Source of the DNA: RDXT01 sp033762375
GTDB taxonomy: Bacteria; Bacteroidota; Bacteroidia; J057
Reading direction: 5' to 3'
Length of the DNA: 64,000 bases
Assembly (NCBI GenBank): GCA_033762375.1
Contig: JANRLQ010000032.1
Span: 1 to 64,000, forward strand
This document shows, one piece after another, positions 50,918 to 59,901 of the stretch (positions are counted from its first letter, which is position 1; each line of letters opens with the position of its first letter). The position numbers and the translations under genes are program-made. The notes beneath the pieces were generated by a model. That model was given only the letters and a program-made list of their open reading frames with translations, did no database searches and was not told the origin of the DNA.

Positions 50918-50946
50918 AAAAAGCCACCCGGGCATGGGTGGCTTTT
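50918..50946. terminator. Bidirectional terminator
   Basis: AAAAGCCACCC / GGGTGGCTTTT around a GGCAT loop, with A- and T-runs. It separates the T9SS subtilase gene from the converging DUF7948-like gene. A second GC-rich stem (CCGGACAG / CTGTCCGG) lies about 100 bases earlier, without a T-run. Confidence 0.8.
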
Positions 50947-50982
50947 GGATGTTATGCGATGAATCGAACTTTGTGACAAATA

Positions 50983-51594
50983 TCAGCGGGCAGATACATT
51001 AACACCGGCAGCTGTCTGGTCGAGCTGCCCCAACTCCTGCTCCATCCGCACGACCAGCGGAGTAGCCATTTCATAAACACTTGCCTGTACCTGAACCGTG
51101 CCCTGATTGGGGGCCAGACGAGCCGTTACCGGGCTGATAACCCCCTCACCCTGCACCTGAAAAGCCGTCGTAACACGCAGCCCTGTAAGTTCAGCGGCCT
51201 GGGCTTTGATATGGGCGGGGTTACCGCCGGGATATACCACAAACTCATACCGGACTACCGTGCGGGCACCCTGGACGCTGGCAGGGGGAAATACGATCAG
51301 GTCAATATTGGGATAGATATGCTCATATACAACCGCAGCCTGGTGACGGGTACCCTCAAGGGCCACATACATACCATTCGCATCCAGCTCATACACAGCC
51401 GCCTCAGCATCAGCACCGATCCAGCTCAATGAGAGAAGTTCGGTAGCCGGAAACTTCAGTCCCTGTGCGGACAGCTCATAGGCAGCGCCGGACAATACGC
51501 CAGAAAGCCGGGTTCCGGATACTGGCTCACCTGCTTGAACCCATACAACACTTGTCATCAGCACAGCAAGGAAAATGTTACGATAAGAAGCCAT
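50983..51594 (-). CDS. Exported DUF7948-like protein, standalone
   Basis: 203 residues from ATG 51594 (an upstream in-frame start at 51648 would lie before the signal). Signal peptide ends near VWVQAGE. The middle matches the N-terminal region I recall from large secreted Bacteroidota proteins with SBBP repeats (DUF7948): YEHIYPNIDLIVF, RTVVRYEFVVYPGGNPAHIK and the following hydrophobic strands. Here it is a short, separate protein with no downstream repeat or sorting domain. It could be a shortened paralogue or an adaptor. It lies next to dnaE, 162 bases away, with no visible functional link. Confidence 0.65.
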   Translation of the reverse strand: MASYRNIFLAVLMTSVVWVQAGEPVSGTRLSGVLSGAAYELSAQGLKFPATELLSLSWIGADAEAAVYELDANGMYVALEGTRHQAAVVYEHIYPNIDLIVFPPASVQGARTVVRYEFVVYPGGNPAHIKAQAAELTGLRVTTAFQVQGEGVISPVTARLAPNQGTVQVQASVYEMATPLVVRMEQELGQLDQTAAGVNVSAR

Positions 51595-51756
51595 GGTTCG
51601 TGGGGTTAATTGATCGTTCGGGGTGAATAGTTTGGTGTTGTTTGACACTTCTAACTACGGAAGAAATCCGCTGCCGGACTTCTCAAATTGCCCGAACCGT
51701 CATTTGTGGTTCCCGACCGGAAGGCAGGTTGCTCCAACTGCTTACAGGCTGTCTGA

Positions 51757-54700
51757 TCAGGCGACCTTATAGGCCACCCCAAGGTCTGCAAGGGCCTGTA
51801 CGAGTTCACGGTTGGGGTTGATGCCCCAGTTTGAACTGATCAGTGGAATATCTGCCAGCATCGCCTCATCTGTGATCCTGAAGCGGAGTTCTTTTTTGCC
51901 CCGGTGCTGGTTGAATACCGTCTGTAAGGCTTCGATCAATATCTCGTCGAGCTGGCTGACCGGTATTTCGACCCAGAAAGTTTTGATCATTTTGTCAAAA
52001 AGTTCATCCGTCATCAGGCGTATCTCATTGATTCGCAGCTCCATCCCATCTCCAAACCGGCGAGGCTGGTTGGCGGCCTGGATATAGATCATTTCATCCT
52101 GCCGGATCAGCCCCCTGAATTTTTCATATTGATCCCCAAACAATACAATCTCCGTCGCATCCGAAAAGTCCTCCAGGTTAAAGGACATAAACTTATTGCC
52201 ATTGCGGGAGATACGCTCGCTGACAGCGGTGACGATCCCCGCGATACGTACATCCCGCTGGGCCACCTCTGCCAGATCGCCGAGGGCACAGTTGGTAAAT
52301 GCCTTCATCTGCCACTTGAACCGGTCGAGCGGGTGGCCGGAGAGATAAAAGCCGATGACTTCTTTTTCGTAGGTAAGCCGCACGAGTTCAGACCAGGCCT
52401 CCCGGATCATGCCCCCTTGTGGTGTACCGGCAGGCACCGTAGGTTCCGGGGTAGCCTGCCCGCTGCCACCCGTACCAAACAGGCTCACCTGCGGCGAGTT
52501 GCGTTCCTGCTGAACCTTCGCTCCATACGAAAGTACCTTGTCAATAAACACTGTTTCATCCCGGTCGTTGATCGCCAGGAAATACTGGAAGCGGGCGATC
52601 CCCAGCGAGTCCAGCGCACCCGCATACACAAGTGCCTCCATGGTCTTGCGGCTCAGGGTACGGGGTGGCATTCGCAGGGCCAGGTCAAATACAGAGCTAA
52701 ACGGACCGTCTTTGGCCCGCTGCCGGATGATCTCAGCCACAACAGCCTCCCCTACCCCCTTGATCGCAGCCAGTCCAAATCGGATCTGGCCTTTTTTATT
52801 CACCGAAAACATGGCCTGCGACTCGTTGATATCCGGCTGCAACACCTCCGTCCCCATCCGGCGACACTCTTCGATGAAGAAGGTGATTTTTTTGATATCA
52901 TTGATATTGTGCGTAAGCACAGCCGCCATGTACTCCGGCGGATAGTTGGCCTTAAGATAAGCTGTTTGAAAGGCGACCACGGAGTACGCTGCCGAGTGCG
53001 AACGGTTGAAGCCGTACTCCGCAAATTTTTCCATGATGTCAAATACCTCATTGGCTTTGGCAGCCTTGATCTGATGGTATTTTTCGGCCCCCTCGACAAA
53101 TTTTACCCGCTCCTTGGCCATCTTTTCCTTGTCCTTCTTCCCCATCGCGCGGCGGAGCAGGTCAGCGCCCCCGAGTGAGTACCCGGCGATGATCTGGGCC
53201 GTCTGCATGATCTGCTCCTGATAGACCATGATCCCGTAGGTATTTTTGAGGATCGGCTCCAGGAGCTCATGGGGATACTCGACGGTTTCCCGTCCGTGTT
53301 TGCGGTTGACGAAGGTCGGAATATAGTCCATAGGCCCCGGGCGGTACAGGGCGTTCATGGCGATCAGGTCCTCTATGTCCGTAGGCCGGAGCTGGCGGAG
53401 ATACTTGCGCATCCCATCCGACTCAAACTGGAAGGTCGCCACCGTATCACCGTTCTGGTAGAGCTGGAAAGTCTTGAGGTCGTCGAGGGGAATATGATCC
53501 GGGTCCACGGTGACACCGTGGTTTTGCTCGATGAGTTCGATCGCCGTTTTGATGATGGACAGGGTTTTCAGGCCCAAAAAGTCCATCTTAAGCATGCCCG
53601 CATCTTCGATGACCTTGCCTTCAAACTGCGTGACCAGGAGGTCAGAGTCCTTGGAGGTTGTGACCGGGATAAACTCCGTAATGTCGGAGGGGGCAATGAT
53701 GACACCCGCCGCGTGGATACCCGTATTTCGCACAGACCCTTCGAGGGTCTGAGCGGTCTGCAGTACCTTGGCCCGGAGGTCATGGCCATGCCGGATGGTT
53801 TCGAGGTCAGGATTTTCCTGAAAGGCCTTCTCCAGGGTGGTGCCGGGTTTTTCGGGGACCAGTTTGGCAAGGGCGTTGGCCTCTGCCAGGGGCAATTCCA
53901 GGGCGCGGGATACGTCCTTGATGGACATTTTGGCGGCCATGGAGCCATATGTGATGATCTGGGCTACCTGGTTGCGCCCGTATTTGTCCACCACATAGTC
54001 TATGACCCGCTGCCGTCCCTCATCGTCAAAGTCGGTATCAATATCCGGCATGGAGACCCGCTCCGGGTTGAGAAAACGCTCGAAGAGCAGGCTATACTTG
54101 ATCGGGTCAATATTGGTAATGCCGATACAATAGGCAACCGCCGAGCCGGCCGCCGAACCCCGGCCCGGGCCTACCAGTACGTTCAGCTTGCGGGCCGCCC
54201 GGATGAAGTCCGAGACAATCAGGAAATACCCCGCAAATCCCATCGTCCGCACGATCCGCAGCTCGTGTCGCAGCCGCTCATCTACCTCGCTGGAGATCGT
54301 AAGCCCGGTCATATCCCGCTCATCGTCCAGAGGCAGTCCATTGTAGCGGCGTTTGGCGCCCTCAAATGTCAGGTGCTCCAGGTAGTCGTCTGCTGAATCA
54401 AAGCCTGCCGGCAGGGGAAAATTGGGCAGCAGGATATCACGTTTGAGTTTGGGCGGGGTGATCTTGTCAGCTACTTCAAGGGTATTTTCCAGGGCCTGGG
54501 GCAGGTCGTGGAATAATTTGCCCATCTCCTGGGGGGTCTTGAAAAAAAAGGCATTGTTGGGAAACCCAAACCGGTATCCGCGTGGTGCAGAACCTTCTTC
54601 TTTCCAGATCGGTGTACTCTGCACGTCTCCGGTATTGATACAGAGCAGAATATCGTGTGCCAGTGCGTCTTTTTCCTCCACATAATGGGAGTCGTTGGAG

Positions 54701-55308
54701 GCAATAATTTTGACATTGTATTTGGCCGCAAACCGCAGCAGTACCTCATTGACCTTGACCTGCTCCTCCAGGGCGTGTCGCTGCAACTCCACATAATAGT
54801 CATCCCCAAAAAGGTCCAGCCACCAGCGAAACCTCCGCTCTGCCTCTTCTTCCCCATGATTCAGGATGGCCTGCGGGACTTCAGCTCCCAGGCAGCAGGT
54901 CGTGGCGATGAGGCCATGGTGATACTTCTCGACGAGTGACTTGTCTATCCGGGGCCATTTGCTGTAGAGGCCCTCCAGGTAGCCCAGGGAGCAAAGTTTG
55001 GCGAGGTTTTTATACCCTTCCTGATCCTTGGCGAGCATGAGCTGGTGGTAGCGGTTGTCAGGGCGGTCCTTCGAAAACTCCTTCCGGTGACGGTCCTCTA
55101 CAAGATAAAACTCGCATCCGACGATAGGTTTGATCCCATTTTTGGCGGCCTCTGCGACAAACTTAAAGGCCCCAAACATATTGCCGTGGTCCGTGATGGC
55201 TACAGCAGGCATACCGTTGGCGGCAGCCTTTTTCATCATCTTATCAATCTTGGCAGCCCCATCCAGCAGGCTGAACTCCGTATGGCAGTGCAGGTGTACA
55301 AACGACAT
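51757..55308 (-). CDS. dnaE: DNA polymerase III subunit alpha
   Basis: Replicative polymerase, 1183 residues, normal length. PHP domain at the start (FVHLHCHTEFSLLDGAAKID, ITDHGNMFG), polymerase palm with the catalytic acidic cluster (PDIDTDFDDEGRQRVI), GPGRGSAAGSAVAYCIGI, fingers (EKPGTTLEKAF region), helix-hairpin-helix and OB fold (VRIAGIVTAVSERISRNGNK). The C-terminal tail after the OB fold carries the beta-clamp and tau interaction region. It is monocistronic on the minus strand. A TATATTTA about 25 bases before the start is one base off a -7 box. Confidence 0.96.
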   Translation of the reverse strand: MSFVHLHCHTEFSLLDGAAKIDKMMKKAAANGMPAVAITDHGNMFGAFKFVAEAAKNGIKPIVGCEFYLVEDRHRKEFSKDRPDNRYHQLMLAKDQEGYKNLAKLCSLGYLEGLYSKWPRIDKSLVEKYHHGLIATTCCLGAEVPQAILNHGEEEAERRFRWWLDLFGDDYYVELQRHALEEQVKVNEVLLRFAAKYNVKIIASNDSHYVEEKDALAHDILLCINTGDVQSTPIWKEEGSAPRGYRFGFPNNAFFFKTPQEMGKLFHDLPQALENTLEVADKITPPKLKRDILLPNFPLPAGFDSADDYLEHLTFEGAKRRYNGLPLDDERDMTGLTISSEVDERLRHELRIVRTMGFAGYFLIVSDFIRAARKLNVLVGPGRGSAAGSAVAYCIGITNIDPIKYSLLFERFLNPERVSMPDIDTDFDDEGRQRVIDYVVDKYGRNQVAQIITYGSMAAKMSIKDVSRALELPLAEANALAKLVPEKPGTTLEKAFQENPDLETIRHGHDLRAKVLQTAQTLEGSVRNTGIHAAGVIIAPSDITEFIPVTTSKDSDLLVTQFEGKVIEDAGMLKMDFLGLKTLSIIKTAIELIEQNHGVTVDPDHIPLDDLKTFQLYQNGDTVATFQFESDGMRKYLRQLRPTDIEDLIAMNALYRPGPMDYIPTFVNRKHGRETVEYPHELLEPILKNTYGIMVYQEQIMQTAQIIAGYSLGGADLLRRAMGKKDKEKMAKERVKFVEGAEKYHQIKAAKANEVFDIMEKFAEYGFNRSHSAAYSVVAFQTAYLKANYPPEYMAAVLTHNINDIKKITFFIEECRRMGTEVLQPDINESQAMFSVNKKGQIRFGLAAIKGVGEAVVAEIIRQRAKDGPFSSVFDLALRMPPRTLSRKTMEALVYAGALDSLGIARFQYFLAINDRDETVFIDKVLSYGAKVQQERNSPQVSLFGTGGSGQATPEPTVPAGTPQGGMIREAWSELVRLTYEKEVIGFYLSGHPLDRFKWQMKAFTNCALGDLAEVAQRDVRIAGIVTAVSERISRNGNKFMSFNLEDFSDATEIVLFGDQYEKFRGLIRQDEMIYIQAANQPRRFGDGMELRINEIRLMTDELFDKMIKTFWVEIPVSQLDEILIEALQTVFNQHRGKKELRFRITDEAMLADIPLISSNWGINPNRELVQALADLGVAYKVA

Positions 55309-55377
55309 AGCTTGAGGAGAGATAAGTTGCGGGATAAATATACGAGAGATATATCTTGCAGACCAGAGACAGCAGGA

Positions 55378-56001
55378 TCACCAGGCAATACCGGCACGGC
55401 TTCCCAGGTACTGACGGGCGCTGAGTTCCCGCAGGATAAAATGAGCCAAATCACCCGATCCGATGGCCTGTCCGTTTTCCGGGCTGAAGTTGCGCCGGCT
55501 CCGGTACTGGCCTGTGAGTTCATGCTCCGACACCTGAGGGGGGCATACCATCGTCCAGGCCAGTGCTGATTGACTCAACGCTTCAAAAAATGACCAATGA
55601 CAGTCGGTGACCTCTTGTAAATGTGCGGGAAAATCCGTCTGGTCGCGCCGGAGGCTTTCGTCAGAATGCTGCAAGATGCCCGCTCCCCCTACTACCACGA
55701 CCCTTTCTATCCCAGCCAGCCGGGCAGCCGCCACCAACGTCCGGGCTCGCCCGGCATAGGTGGACTTGTCAGGCTGTTGAGGAGCTCCTACGATATAAAC
55801 CAGGGCATCATGCCCCTCCAGTACAATCGCCAACTCCACCTCATCCTGAAGATTGGCAGCCACGATCTGTAAGTCTGCCTCCCAAAGAGGCAGTCCGGCC
55901 GGGGGTTGCACCCCTGCCGTCACACGATGTCCAGCTGCCAGGGCCAGACGTATCACCTGGAGACCAATCCTCCCGGCAGCACCTGATACAAACAATTTCA
56001 T
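55378..56001 (-). CDS. NAD(P)-binding Rossmann-fold protein (atypical SDR)
   Basis: 207 residues from ATG 56001; a TTG two codons upstream is not needed. The nucleotide-binding VSGAAGRIGLQVIRLALAAG at the N-terminus, DALVYIVGAP at about 65 and ERVVVVGGAGIL at about 100 fit the NmrA/SDR_a5-like atypical short-chain dehydrogenases. The catalytic YxxxK is not seen. Such proteins are redox sensors or flavin-/quinone-linked reductases; substrate unknown. It shares a bidirectional terminator with the subtilase gene before it. Confidence 0.8.
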   Translation of the reverse strand: MKLFVSGAAGRIGLQVIRLALAAGHRVTAGVQPPAGLPLWEADLQIVAANLQDEVELAIVLEGHDALVYIVGAPQQPDKSTYAGRARTLVAAARLAGIERVVVVGGAGILQHSDESLRRDQTDFPAHLQEVTDCHWSFFEALSQSALAWTMVCPPQVSEHELTGQYRSRRNFSPENGQAIGSGDLAHFILRELSARQYLGSRAGIAW

Positions 56002-56043
56002 GCGCAAAAAAAGGCGGGCTACTCAAGACAAGAATACGAATTT

Positions 56044-56070
56044 AAGGCCGGATGCAAAACATCCGGCCTT
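56044..56070. terminator. Bidirectional terminator
   Basis: AAGGCCGGATG / CATCCGGCCTT with a CAAAA loop, T- and A-runs near both sides. It lies 26 bases after the end of the membrane-anchored subtilase gene and before the SDR gene. Confidence 0.75.
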
Positions 56071-56095
56071 ACTCTTTTGCAGAAAGTGGATAACT

Positions 56096-57619
56096 CTACC
56101 TGGTTTGGCGGATGGCAGCCTCCAGGGCGGGCAGGGGCTGTATCAGGCGGCCTACTTTAGTGTCATCACGGCCCTGCATACCGGTATCATGCAAAATCTG
56201 CCATGCCTGCTCAGGTGTCAGGACAGGGTTCAGGGCCCGCATCATACCGACCAGCCCTGCCACGATAGGTGTGGCCATAGACGTGCCGTTATACGCCGCG
56301 TACTGGCTGCCGGGCACGGTTGAGAGGATATTCACGCCGGGTGAGGCGATAGGCATTTTGAGGGCCTGATTGGTATTGGAGAATGGCGCTTTTTCCAAGG
56401 TCTCCCCTACGGCACCGACCGTGATCACCCCCTTGATATTGGCGGGGCTGTACCGGCGGGCATCGTCATTGCTGTTGCCAGCTGCGACGACCACGATCGC
56501 GCCTTTTTTGCGGGCATACCGGATAGCATCCACCTGGGCCTTGGGAGCGCCCGCAGGCGAAAACCCGCCTAGCGACATCGAAATCACATCTGCCCCTGCA
56601 TCGGCAGCATCAATGATCGCACGGCTGACCGTGACATCTGTGCCGCGGCCCTGCCCATCAAGGGCTGGAAAACCCGTCAGGGTCAGGTATTCACCATTCA
56701 GGTTGAGAGAGGCAGTCCCGATCCCGTTGTTGGTGGCGACCCCTGCCAGCCCCGCACAATGTGAGCCGTGGCTGTGCTGGTCATGGTCGCCGGGACCGTT
56801 ATTTTTTTCATAGACAGTACCGAGGTCTTCGTGTTCGCTGGAGACCCCCGTATCTACAATGGCTACTTTGGCTTTGCGGACCGGCCTATGATCTGCCAAC
56901 CAGGCGTACACCTGCTCGTACCCGAGTGCCTGGGCGTACCATTGCTGCTGGACGAGGGGATCATTGATCCGTGAGGGGGTTTCCGTACGCTGCGCTTCGG
57001 CAGACATAAGCTCCGGAATATTCAGCTGGTGCAGGGTATCCGTCTGGTCTACATTTTCACGGTCGCGCTCAAGGTCTGCATTCAGGGCCTCAAACCAGTT
57101 GCGCGGAACCCGGACGATATAATATTGCGCCAGATCAGCATCTTCATTCAGGGTGACCTGCGGGAAGGCCTGCTCAGCATTGGCTTTATACTTTTGGAGG
57201 ATCGGCTGGATTTCACTGAGTTTATCATCTGGTCCCAGCTCTATTAACATTTCAATTTCCGTGACGGTGGGTTTTTCGGTATTAAAAGCGACGCCGACCA
57301 GCCAGAGAAAAAGATTAACCAGCGAACCCAATGCCAGAGCCAGGGCACCTGGTGCCCAAAACAGCACGGAACGCCCTTTGTGCCATACCAGATACAAGGA
57401 AGCGATTATCATACCGATCCCCACATCTACCAGCAGGTGGCTGAAACGGGATACAATGCCTGTTTCCTGATACAACAGCTGAAACAGGATGGCCGCTACC
57501 AGCAGCACAAATACCGGCACAGGCCGGAAGTTTTTACCGTTTTCGCGGTTGACAATGCCCCGCCCAAAAAGCAGGAAAGCAAGGGTCACCAGCGCAATAC
57601 CGATCAGATGGCTCCACAT
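56096..57619 (-). CDS. Membrane-anchored S8 (subtilisin-like) peptidase
   Basis: 507 residues from ATG 57619. The first 120 residues contain four hydrophobic helices (LIGIALVTLAFLLFG, VPVFVLLVAAILFQLLY, LVDVGIGMIIASLYLVW, GALALALGSLVNLFLWLV). Next comes a region of about 120 residues and then the peptidase: Asp in VAIVDTGVSSEHEDLG, His in HSHGSHCAGLAG, Ser in NGTSMATPIVAGLVG, and oxyanion Asn in VVVAAGNSNDD. There is no signal peptide cleavage site or T9SS end, so it is a membrane-held enzyme with the catalytic domain most likely in the periplasm. Substrate unknown. A hairpin just upstream ends the previous gene. Confidence 0.88.
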   Translation of the reverse strand: MWSHLIGIALVTLAFLLFGRGIVNRENGKNFRPVPVFVLLVAAILFQLLYQETGIVSRFSHLLVDVGIGMIIASLYLVWHKGRSVLFWAPGALALALGSLVNLFLWLVGVAFNTEKPTVTEIEMLIELGPDDKLSEIQPILQKYKANAEQAFPQVTLNEDADLAQYYIVRVPRNWFEALNADLERDRENVDQTDTLHQLNIPELMSAEAQRTETPSRINDPLVQQQWYAQALGYEQVYAWLADHRPVRKAKVAIVDTGVSSEHEDLGTVYEKNNGPGDHDQHSHGSHCAGLAGVATNNGIGTASLNLNGEYLTLTGFPALDGQGRGTDVTVSRAIIDAADAGADVISMSLGGFSPAGAPKAQVDAIRYARKKGAIVVVAAGNSNDDARRYSPANIKGVITVGAVGETLEKAPFSNTNQALKMPIASPGVNILSTVPGSQYAAYNGTSMATPIVAGLVGMMRALNPVLTPEQAWQILHDTGMQGRDDTKVGRLIQPLPALEAAIRQTR

Positions 57620-57624
57620 GGTAT

Positions 57625-57658
57625 TAAAAAATAAAAAAGGAACGCACAAGACGTTCCT
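57625..57658 (-). terminator. Terminator of the small OB-like gene
   Basis: On the minus strand, AGGAACG / CGTTCCT hairpin followed by TTTTTTATTTTTTAA. It follows the stop of the 71-residue gene by 10 bases and precedes the subtilase gene. Confidence 0.7.
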
Positions 57659-57668
57659 GTATTGAATA

Positions 57669-57884
57669 TCAGATGGCCTCTATTTGCTGAACTTCTACAT
57701 GCTGGCCCCACATCATGATGCTGAACACCTGTGCCGGCCGGACTGTGGCGCGTACCTGCTGGCCTTCCCGGCGCAGGGCAGCGGGCAGGTCAGATGTAGG
57801 CGCGTACTGCTGCCCATCATCACCGTTGATGCCCCAAAATCCGCCTGAAAGGTTTACCCAGGTAATTGTGCCCGTGATCTGCAT
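57669..57884 (-). CDS. Small OB-like protein
   Basis: 71 residues starting ATGCAGATC. The pattern TGTITWVNLSGGFWGINGDD, then a strand block, then MMWGQHVEVQQIE is that of a family of short bacterial proteins that I recall only as uncharacterised; the strand spacing suggests an OB-like beta barrel. No signal peptide, TM helix or catalytic residue is visible. It has its own terminator and lies in a row of minus-strand genes, 101 bases from the UbiD-family gene. Function unknown. Confidence 0.68.
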   Translation of the reverse strand: MQITGTITWVNLSGGFWGINGDDGQQYAPTSDLPAALRREGQQVRATVRPAQVFSIMMWGQHVEVQQIEAI

Positions 57885-57985
57885 AACCTGAAATTTGTTA
57901 GTGACTATATGTCAAAACTTTTATACGAACCTGTCCGCTAAAGGTTTCCGCTGTGGAAATATACAGGTCCGTTTGCCTGAAATCC

Positions 57986-59815
57986 TCACCAGAGACCTGC
58001 CAGTGGCCCCCCGGAAGCCGCCAAAGCATCTACCCGCCGGGTGATCTCCGGGTCTTCTACCAGGGGCGGCGCATGATGCGACTTGATGCGGGCATCTATG
58101 ATCAGCGGCCCCGTACAGCCCCAGTGTTTGTGCCGGACAAAACTCCCGACTCCGTACAGGTCATGAGACGGATTGGAGCGGGTGAAGGTCACCCAGAGAA
58201 AATTATGCATGGTGCGTGCGACAAACTCACTGTCATCACACAATACGATCCAGGGAAGCCCCTCCCACCCGGGCTGATGCTCCAGGGTACGGGCCAGGAT
58301 CTCTGCTGTGACAGCTCCCGGATCTGCACCACGCCAGGCGGGGCCGGAGATAGCTACGATACCCGGCATCACAATACGCGGGCTGTGAAATCCATCCGGC
58401 AGGGATAGTCCGGCAGGAAGTGTCGCCGCCAGGGTCCGGATAGCCGGACCAGCACCCGCTATGACCACTTTGGAGCCTTCATTCAGGCCGGTGCCGCTGT
58501 AGTCGAGGGTGTCCATGGTGGTACGGGTCTGAAAATGCAGGTCCCGGCTCAGGTCTATCCGCTCCAGCAAATGACGCAAAAACGCCGGAATATCATGAAT
58601 ATCCAGGCCTGGCGCATCCTCATGGGCATTGATCAGCAAGTATTTGGCCAGCGAAGCCTGCCCAAATCCCAGGACGGCATTGGCGACTGTCAGAAGCTCC
58701 TGGGGGCGGCGCTGCTGATATGGCACATACCGCTCATGCCCGATCGCGAGCAGGAGCGGGTGTACGCCAGCGGCATCTACGGCGTGCATCGCGACCAGTC
58801 CCGGCACGGATACCGGCACCATCGCAGCGGTGACCTCGTGGATCAGCTCTCCAAAGGAAGTGTCCTCCTGTGGCGGACGGCCGACCGCCGTAAAAGGCCA
58901 TACTGCATCACGCCGGTGATATACGGCCTCTACCTGCATGACCGGAAACTCATGGGTCAGGCTGTAGTACCCGAGGTGGTCCCCAAAAGGCCCTTCAGGT
59001 TTGGTCTGGGTAGGGTCAATGGTCCCGACAATACAAAAGTCTGCATCAGCAGAGAGAAAATGGCCTTCATGACGGAAGTACCGGAAATTGCGACCGGCAA
59101 ACATCCCGCTAAACATCAGCTCTGACAATCCCTCCGGCAGGGGCATCACTGCCCCGAAGGTATGGGCTGGCGGTCCTCCTACCATGATGGTCACCCTGAG
59201 TTTTTCGCCACGGGCTGCGGCCCGGCTGTGATGCACCCCGATGCCCCGGTGAATCTGGTAATGTAACCCGACCTCCTGGTCTGGCACATAGTCATTGCCG
59301 GAGAGCTGGATGCGGTACATCCCGACATTGGTTTTCATGGGGCCGGGATGATCGGGATCCTCTGTCAGCACCTGTGGCAGGGTCACGTACGCCCCCCCGT
59401 CCATGGGCCAGGAGTGAATCTGCGGAAGCTGGCTCAGGGTCGTACGGCCATACAGGACAGGCCGTCGGAGGGTCGGGAGCGGAAGGGCCCTGATCGCTGC
59501 CAGGGGCGTGCCGAGGTACGACAGGGGCGAACGCAGCAGGGCGGCAGGGTTGGCTTTCAGCTCAACGATGCGGGTCACGGCGCGGAGGGTGTGCCGGAAG
59601 ATAAACCGGGTGCGCTCCGTCGTCCCAAACAGGTTACATACTGCCGGAAACGGGCTGCCCTTGACCTGCTCAAAATAGATGGCCGGGGCCTGGGTGGCAT
59701 ACGCCCGCCGCTGAATCTCAGCCATTTCCAGGTAGGGATCAACCTGGGTCTTTACGCGGATCAGGTGTCCGTGTTTCTCCAGGTCGAGGAGACATGATCG
59801 TAAGCTGCTGTACAC
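57986..59815 (-). CDS. UbiD-family decarboxylase
   Basis: 609 residues from a GTG start at 59815. The N-terminal part (SSLRSCLLDLEKHGHLIRV), the segment LQIHSWPMDGGAYVTLP, MYRIQLSGND, HRGIGVHHSRA and the EGPFGDHLGYYS stretch (conserved acidic catalytic region) are those of UbiD decarboxylases, which use prenylated FMN to decarboxylate aromatic or unsaturated acids, such as in quinone synthesis. Members need a UbiX partner; none is in this window. The size is larger than E. coli UbiD (497) by a C-terminal extension, as in many relatives. Physiological substrate not known. Confidence 0.88.
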   Translation of the reverse strand: MYSSLRSCLLDLEKHGHLIRVKTQVDPYLEMAEIQRRAYATQAPAIYFEQVKGSPFPAVCNLFGTTERTRFIFRHTLRAVTRIVELKANPAALLRSPLSYLGTPLAAIRALPLPTLRRPVLYGRTTLSQLPQIHSWPMDGGAYVTLPQVLTEDPDHPGPMKTNVGMYRIQLSGNDYVPDQEVGLHYQIHRGIGVHHSRAAARGEKLRVTIMVGGPPAHTFGAVMPLPEGLSELMFSGMFAGRNFRYFRHEGHFLSADADFCIVGTIDPTQTKPEGPFGDHLGYYSLTHEFPVMQVEAVYHRRDAVWPFTAVGRPPQEDTSFGELIHEVTAAMVPVSVPGLVAMHAVDAAGVHPLLLAIGHERYVPYQQRRPQELLTVANAVLGFGQASLAKYLLINAHEDAPGLDIHDIPAFLRHLLERIDLSRDLHFQTRTTMDTLDYSGTGLNEGSKVVIAGAGPAIRTLAATLPAGLSLPDGFHSPRIVMPGIVAISGPAWRGADPGAVTAEILARTLEHQPGWEGLPWIVLCDDSEFVARTMHNFLWVTFTRSNPSHDLYGVGSFVRHKHWGCTGPLIIDARIKSHHAPPLVEDPEITRRVDALAASGGPLAGLW

Positions 59816-59901
59816 GTCAGAAAAATTGTCAGGATGAGATGCTCATAACCTCCGGCCCGGCAGAATGGTTCAGCCAGGGCAGATATTCTCCACCCAAATT
59901 T

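Noticed and set aside
53269..54396. A 375-codon open frame on the plus strand inside dnaE
   Set aside because: It lies antisense within an intact, highly conserved gene. Long shadow frames are expected in GC-rich DNA and this one has no recognisable motif.
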